Program-made: the position numbers and the translations under genes
Shown: in pieces, positions 61,121 to 64,000 of the stretch
Layout: the number at the start of each line of letters is the position of its first letter
How positions within the stretch are numbered: position 1 is the stretch's first letter
Assembly: GCA_001897435.1 (NCBI GenBank)
Contig: MKSV01000007.1
Coordinates: 62,001-126,000 of the forward strand
Length of the DNA: 64,000 nucleotides
Direction: 5' to 3'
DNA from: Acidobacteriales bacterium 59-55
Lineage (GTDB): Bacteria > Acidobacteriota > Terriglobia > Terriglobales > Acidobacteriaceae
Notes under the pieces: generated by a model
What the model was told of the DNA's origin: nothing
What the model saw: only the letters and a program-made list of their open reading frames with translations
Databases searched by the model: none

Positions 61121-62181
61121 TGCTTCACCAGCCTGCTCTTCGGGATGTAGACCTCGGCGGTCATGCCGGGAACGTACTTCATGCCGGGGTTGTCGATGAG
61201 GAGTTTGAGCTGGATGGTCTTGATGTCACGCTTGCGGCGGCTGACGTCGCGCTGAGTGGCGAAGTCGGCTTCAGCGGATTTGTTGATGACTTTGCCTTGA
61301 ATAGTTTCTCCGCTGGGCATGACGACGCGAAGACTGTCGCCCAACTGGACGGCGTCAGCCTCGGTCTCGGGAAGGGGAGCATAGACCCAGGTCTGGGTGA
61401 GGTCGGTGATGGTGACGATGGGGGTTCCGGGGGAGACGACTTCGCCTTGCCGGGCGGCGCGCACGTTGATCTTGCCGGAGATGGGAGCGACGACGTTGGC
61501 GTAGCTGAGTTCGACCTGAGCCTGATTGAGCAGGGCCTTTGCGTTTTGCACTTCGCTGCGGGTGGAGGCGACGGTCTTGGCCGCGGCCTGCGCCTGAAGG
61601 GTGTTGGCCCTGGCGAGCTTGAGCGAGGCTTCGGCGGCGGCGACGCTTTGCCGGGCGGCGTCCACGGCGGCCTGCGCGGCATGCAGGGAGGTGGCGGCTT
61701 CTTCGCTCGCCTGCTGGCTCATGACGCCTTGTTTGGCGAGGGCGACGGTACGGTTGCTGTCGGCGGCCTGGTGCTGGTACTGCGCCTGGGCCTGCAGGAG
61801 TGAGGCCTGCGCCACCTGCACCTGCGCCTGCGCGTTGGCCACCTGGCTGGTGGTGCTGCCCTGGGTCTGCTGCTGCGTGTCCTGGGTCTGCTGCAACTTG
61901 AAGTGCTGGCTGGCGGCGGTAGCCTCGGCTGCGTTGCGGGCGGCGGCGAGGTCGTCGCTCTGGATGGTGGCGATGAGTTCGCCAGCCGTGACGGAGTCGC
62001 CCTCGTCGACGGTGAGCTGCTGAATGCGGCCGGGGATGCGGGAGCTGACGACGACTTCGTTGGCATCGACGGTGCCGATGAGCTGAAGGTCAGTCGAACG
62101 TTCGGTCGAAAGAAAATACCAGCAGAACGAGACGATCAGCAGGATGCCCATCAGGATGAGGATGCGGTTACGGGCGTTCAT
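61117..62181 (-). CDS. HlyD-family membrane fusion protein
   Basis: A 354-residue periplasmic adaptor. An N-terminal anchor (ILILMGILLIVSFCWYF) precedes the first lipoyl half (VVVSSRIPGRIQQLTVDEGDSV), then a long Gln/Ala-rich coiled coil (about 70-225), the second lipoyl half (ISGKINVRAARQGEVV) and a beta-barrel. It would link the inner-membrane ABC pump to an outer-membrane channel. GGAGAAG lies 5 bases before ATG 62181, inside the end of the TetR gene. Confidence 0.92.
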   Translation of the reverse strand: MNARNRILILMGILLIVSFCWYFLSTERSTDLQLIGTVDANEVVVSSRIPGRIQQLTVDEGDSVTAGELIATIQSDDLAAARNAAEATAASQHFKLQQTQDTQQQTQGSTTSQVANAQAQVQVAQASLLQAQAQYQHQAADSNRTVALAKQGVMSQQASEEAATSLHAAQAAVDAARQSVAAAEASLKLARANTLQAQAAAKTVASTRSEVQNAKALLNQAQVELSYANVVAPISGKINVRAARQGEVVSPGTPIVTITDLTQTWVYAPLPETEADAVQLGDSLRVVMPSGETIQGKVINKSAEADFATQRDVSRRKRDIKTIQLKLLIDNPGMKYVPGMTAEVYIPKSRLVKQ

Positions 62182-62902
62182 AGATTCTTCTCCAGGCAGG
62201 CGGGTTGCGGACTTCAGGCATGGGCATGGCGGCGAGGACGCGGCGAACGAGCTTCGCTCCGTGGGTGCGGTCGACGAACAGGGCATTGCCGAGAAACTGC
62301 ACGGCGGCCTTGCGGCGGAGCGCGATGTGCGCGGGGTCGAAGGGTTCAACGGAGAGCGAGAGGCGCATCATGGGAGCGCTCATGAAGTAGAAGACGTTGG
62401 AGCCGTAGGAGGAGTAGACCACCTGCATCCAGTCGACGTTGCATAGCTCGCCGGAACGAATACCCTGTCGGACCGCCTGCTGTATTTTTTTGAGAAGCGG
62501 CGCAAAGGCTTTGCCTGCAAGGTGGGGGATCGCCGTGCTCTTGCCGTGGTGGAAGCGCACCATCTCCTGCTGCATGAAGCTCTGGAACTCGTGCTGGGTA
62601 AGGATGCGGTCAAAGTGGTTGAGGGCGAGGCGGAGGAGGTGCTCGCCGGGAGTGCATTGGGTATCGAGCACAGCGAGGGTGTTCTGCATGACCCGGTCGA
62701 TGACTTCTTCAAAGGCCGCGGCGTAGAGCGATTCCTTGTTCTTGAAGTAGTAGTAGAGGAGAGCCTTGTTGACCTTTGCCGAGGCGGCGATGGTGTCGGT
62801 GCGCGCGCCGGCGAGGCCGTGGGCGCTGAACTCGCGGAGAGCGGCGGCGAGGATTCTTTCGCGGGCCTGGTCGGGAGAGGTTGGGTTGAGTGTCTTCGCC
62901 AT
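62168..62902 (-). CDS. TetR/AcrR family transcriptional regulator
   Basis: A 244-residue repressor. The helix-turn-helix is in ILAAALREFSAHGLAGARTDTIAASAKVNKALLYYYFKNKESLYAAAF, followed by the ligand-binding domain with a HQEMVRF-like region. It heads the efflux operon and overlaps the HlyD gene by 14 bases. It probably represses its own operon through the palindrome at 62907-62916 until a substrate binds. Confidence 0.93.
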   Translation of the reverse strand: MAKTLNPTSPDQARERILAAALREFSAHGLAGARTDTIAASAKVNKALLYYYFKNKESLYAAAFEEVIDRVMQNTLAVLDTQCTPGEHLLRLALNHFDRILTQHEFQSFMQQEMVRFHHGKSTAIPHLAGKAFAPLLKKIQQAVRQGIRSGELCNVDWMQVVYSSYGSNVFYFMSAPMMRLSLSVEPFDPAHIALRRKAAVQFLGNALFVDRTHGAKLVRRVLAAMPMPEVRNPPAWRRIYERP

Positions 62903-62906
62903 TGAT

Positions 62907-62928
62907 TAACCGGTTAGTTAAAACTATA
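62907..62928 (-). promoter_or_regulatory. Operator and -10 element of the TetR efflux operon
   Basis: TAACCGGTTA (62907-62916) is a perfect 10-base palindrome 4 bases before the TetR start. TATAGT (62923-62928, minus strand) is a likely -10, putting the transcription start inside the operator. The -35 is poor. Confidence 0.65.
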
Positions 62929-62963
62929 ACGCACTTTGCCGCTTTCCCGAAAGTGGGTGGAAA

Positions 62964-63977
62964 TCAGTCGAGCAGGGTGTCGATGAAGGTTGCGCTGTCG
63001 AAGGGGAGGATGTCTTCCATCTTTTCGCCGACTCCGGCATAGACGACGGGGAGCTTGAGTTCGGTGGCGATGGCGAGGACGATGCCGCCCTTGGCGGTGC
63101 CGTCGAGCTTGGTGAGGACGATGCCGGTGACGCGGGCGGCTTCGGTGAAGAGGCGGGCTTGCTGGAGGCCGTTCTGGCCTGTAGTCGCATCCATGACCAG
63201 AAGCGTTTGGTGAGGTGCGCCGGGCACCAGCTTTTCGGCGGTGCGGCGCATCTTGTCGAGCTCCTTCATCAGATCGGTCTTCGTGTGGAGACGGCCGGCG
63301 GTGTCGACGATGAGGACTTCGGTGCCCCGGGCCTTGGCGGCGGAGCAGGCGTCGTAGAGAGCGGCGCTGGGATCTCCGCCTTGTTTCGTCTTAATGAGGG
63401 GGACGTCGGAGCGCTGGGCCCACACCTCCAACTGCTCGATGGCGGCGGCGCGAAAGGTGTCGGCAGCACAGAGCAGGACGGTGCGGCCCTGCGCGCGGAA
63501 GAGGGCGGCAAGCTTGCCGGTGGTGGTGGTCTTGCCTGTGCCGTTGACGCCGACCATCATGATGACTTCGGGGGGAGTGCTGGGGTGGCGAACGGGATGG
63601 GCGACGCCGTCGAGGATTTGCTTGAGCTCGGACTTGAGGAGCTGCTTGAGCTCGTCGCCGCCTCCGATGCCGGTGCGGAGGGCGCGCTGGCGGAGGTTTT
63701 CAAGCACGATGGCAGTGGTGGGCGCCCCGAGGTCGGCGGCGAGCAGGACGGGTTCGAGGCCGGTGAAGGTGGACTCGTCGACCTCGCGGGTGAGGGCGAT
63801 GACAGAGCCAATGGATTCGGTGAAGGACTCGCGGGTGCGGGTGACCGCCTGCTTCATGCGGTCGAAGAAGCCGCGTTTCTGCTCAGCCGGTTCGAGGGTA
63901 GACGCAGCCTCCGGGGTGGTGGGCTGGTCGGGTTGCTGCTGAGGTTGGTCGCGTTTGCCGAAGAGAGAAAATGCCAT
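62964..63977 (-). CDS. ftsY: Signal recognition particle receptor FtsY
   Basis: A 337-residue SRP GTPase. The short variable A region (about 1-35, Gln/Pro-rich) is followed by the N domain and the G domain: [15 protein letters not shown] (G1), [19 protein letters not shown] (G2), [20 protein letters not shown] (G3), [11 protein letters not shown] (G4) and [17 protein letters not shown]. It docks ribosome-nascent-chain complexes bound to Ffh at the membrane. The A domain is far shorter than in E. coli, as in many bacteria. Confidence 0.96.
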   Translation of the reverse strand: MAFSLFGKRDQPQQQPDQPTTPEAASTLEPAEQKRGFFDRMKQAVTRTRESFTESIGSVIALTREVDESTFTGLEPVLLAADLGAPTTAIVLENLRQRALRTGIGGGDELKQLLKSELKQILDGVAHPVRHPSTPPEVIMMVGVNGTGKTTTTGKLAALFRAQGRTVLLCAADTFRAAAIEQLEVWAQRSDVPLIKTKQGGDPSAALYDACSAAKARGTEVLIVDTAGRLHTKTDLMKELDKMRRTAEKLVPGAPHQTLLVMDATTGQNGLQQARLFTEAARVTGIVLTKLDGTAKGGIVLAIATELKLPVVYAGVGEKMEDILPFDSATFIDTLLD

Positions 63978-64000
63978 GCTGATGCTAGTTTAGCAATGGC

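Overview
The window is GC-rich chromosomal DNA from a soil bacterium, most probably an acidobacterium of the Terriglobia/Acidobacteriaceae type (Granulicella, Edaphobacter and Terriglobus relatives). This placement is an inference from gene content: an Oar-like TonB-dependent receptor with a carboxypeptidase-regulatory-like N-terminus, two PEP-CTERM proteins, a BlaI/M56 pair with a TonB-type C-terminus, many plant-polysaccharide enzymes, RNase J, and an RpoB with a two-ribbon cysteine insertion. Short palindromic repeats are scattered between genes.

Layout. 1-4.8 kb: a partial patatin lipase, RNase J, an FNR-type reductase, repeat-rich spacer, a Uma2 nuclease and an AT-rich lipoprotein gene. 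4.8-16.7 kb: rplA, rplJ, rplL, rpoB and rpoC, with rplA driven from its own promoter and no rplK in front, ending at a strong terminator. 16.8-17.9 kb: an ECF sigma factor coupled to a membrane protein. 18.06-20.10 kb: a complete IS1595-type element with 8-bp target duplication and two passenger genes. 20-25 kb: PEP-CTERM protein, type III polyketide synthase, a CGNR regulator divergent from an alpha/beta hydrolase across paired operators, and a GlsB/YeaQ protein. 25-31 kb: GGDEF-EAL protein, thioredoxin-like protein, YihY, pyruvate kinase. 31-38.4 kb: DUF6807 plus Gfo/Idh pair, 2-oxoglutarate dehydrogenase E1, a periplasmic protein and a second PEP-CTERM gene. 38.6-45.6 kb: MFS exporter, TonB receptor and a YeiH-type sulfur-anion exporter unit. 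45.6-55.6 kb: GH35-like, GH130-like and GH31 carbohydrate enzymes, GTP-type PEP carboxykinase, AI-2E-family transporter and a DUF2235 hydrolase. 55.6-64 kb: RibD, BlaI/M56 pair, a TetR-HlyD-ABC-permease efflux operon and FtsY.

The strongest unusual signal lies at 45.18-45.60 kb. Reading leftwards there is a TTGACG-N17-TATCCT promoter, an apparently leaderless 27-codon peptide gene with seven cysteine codons, a hairpin across its stop codon, and a textbook intrinsic terminator. Next come an unlisted 59-residue membrane protein and the YeiH-family exporter. This has the architecture of cysteine-sensing transcription attenuation of a sulfur-compound exporter.

Other notable signals are matching sigma-54 promoters in front of both PEP-CTERM genes, a twin 10-N15-10 operator between the CGNR regulator and the hydrolase, and the IS1595-type passenger element. 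All functions are inferred from sequence motifs and family knowledge; no database search was run.
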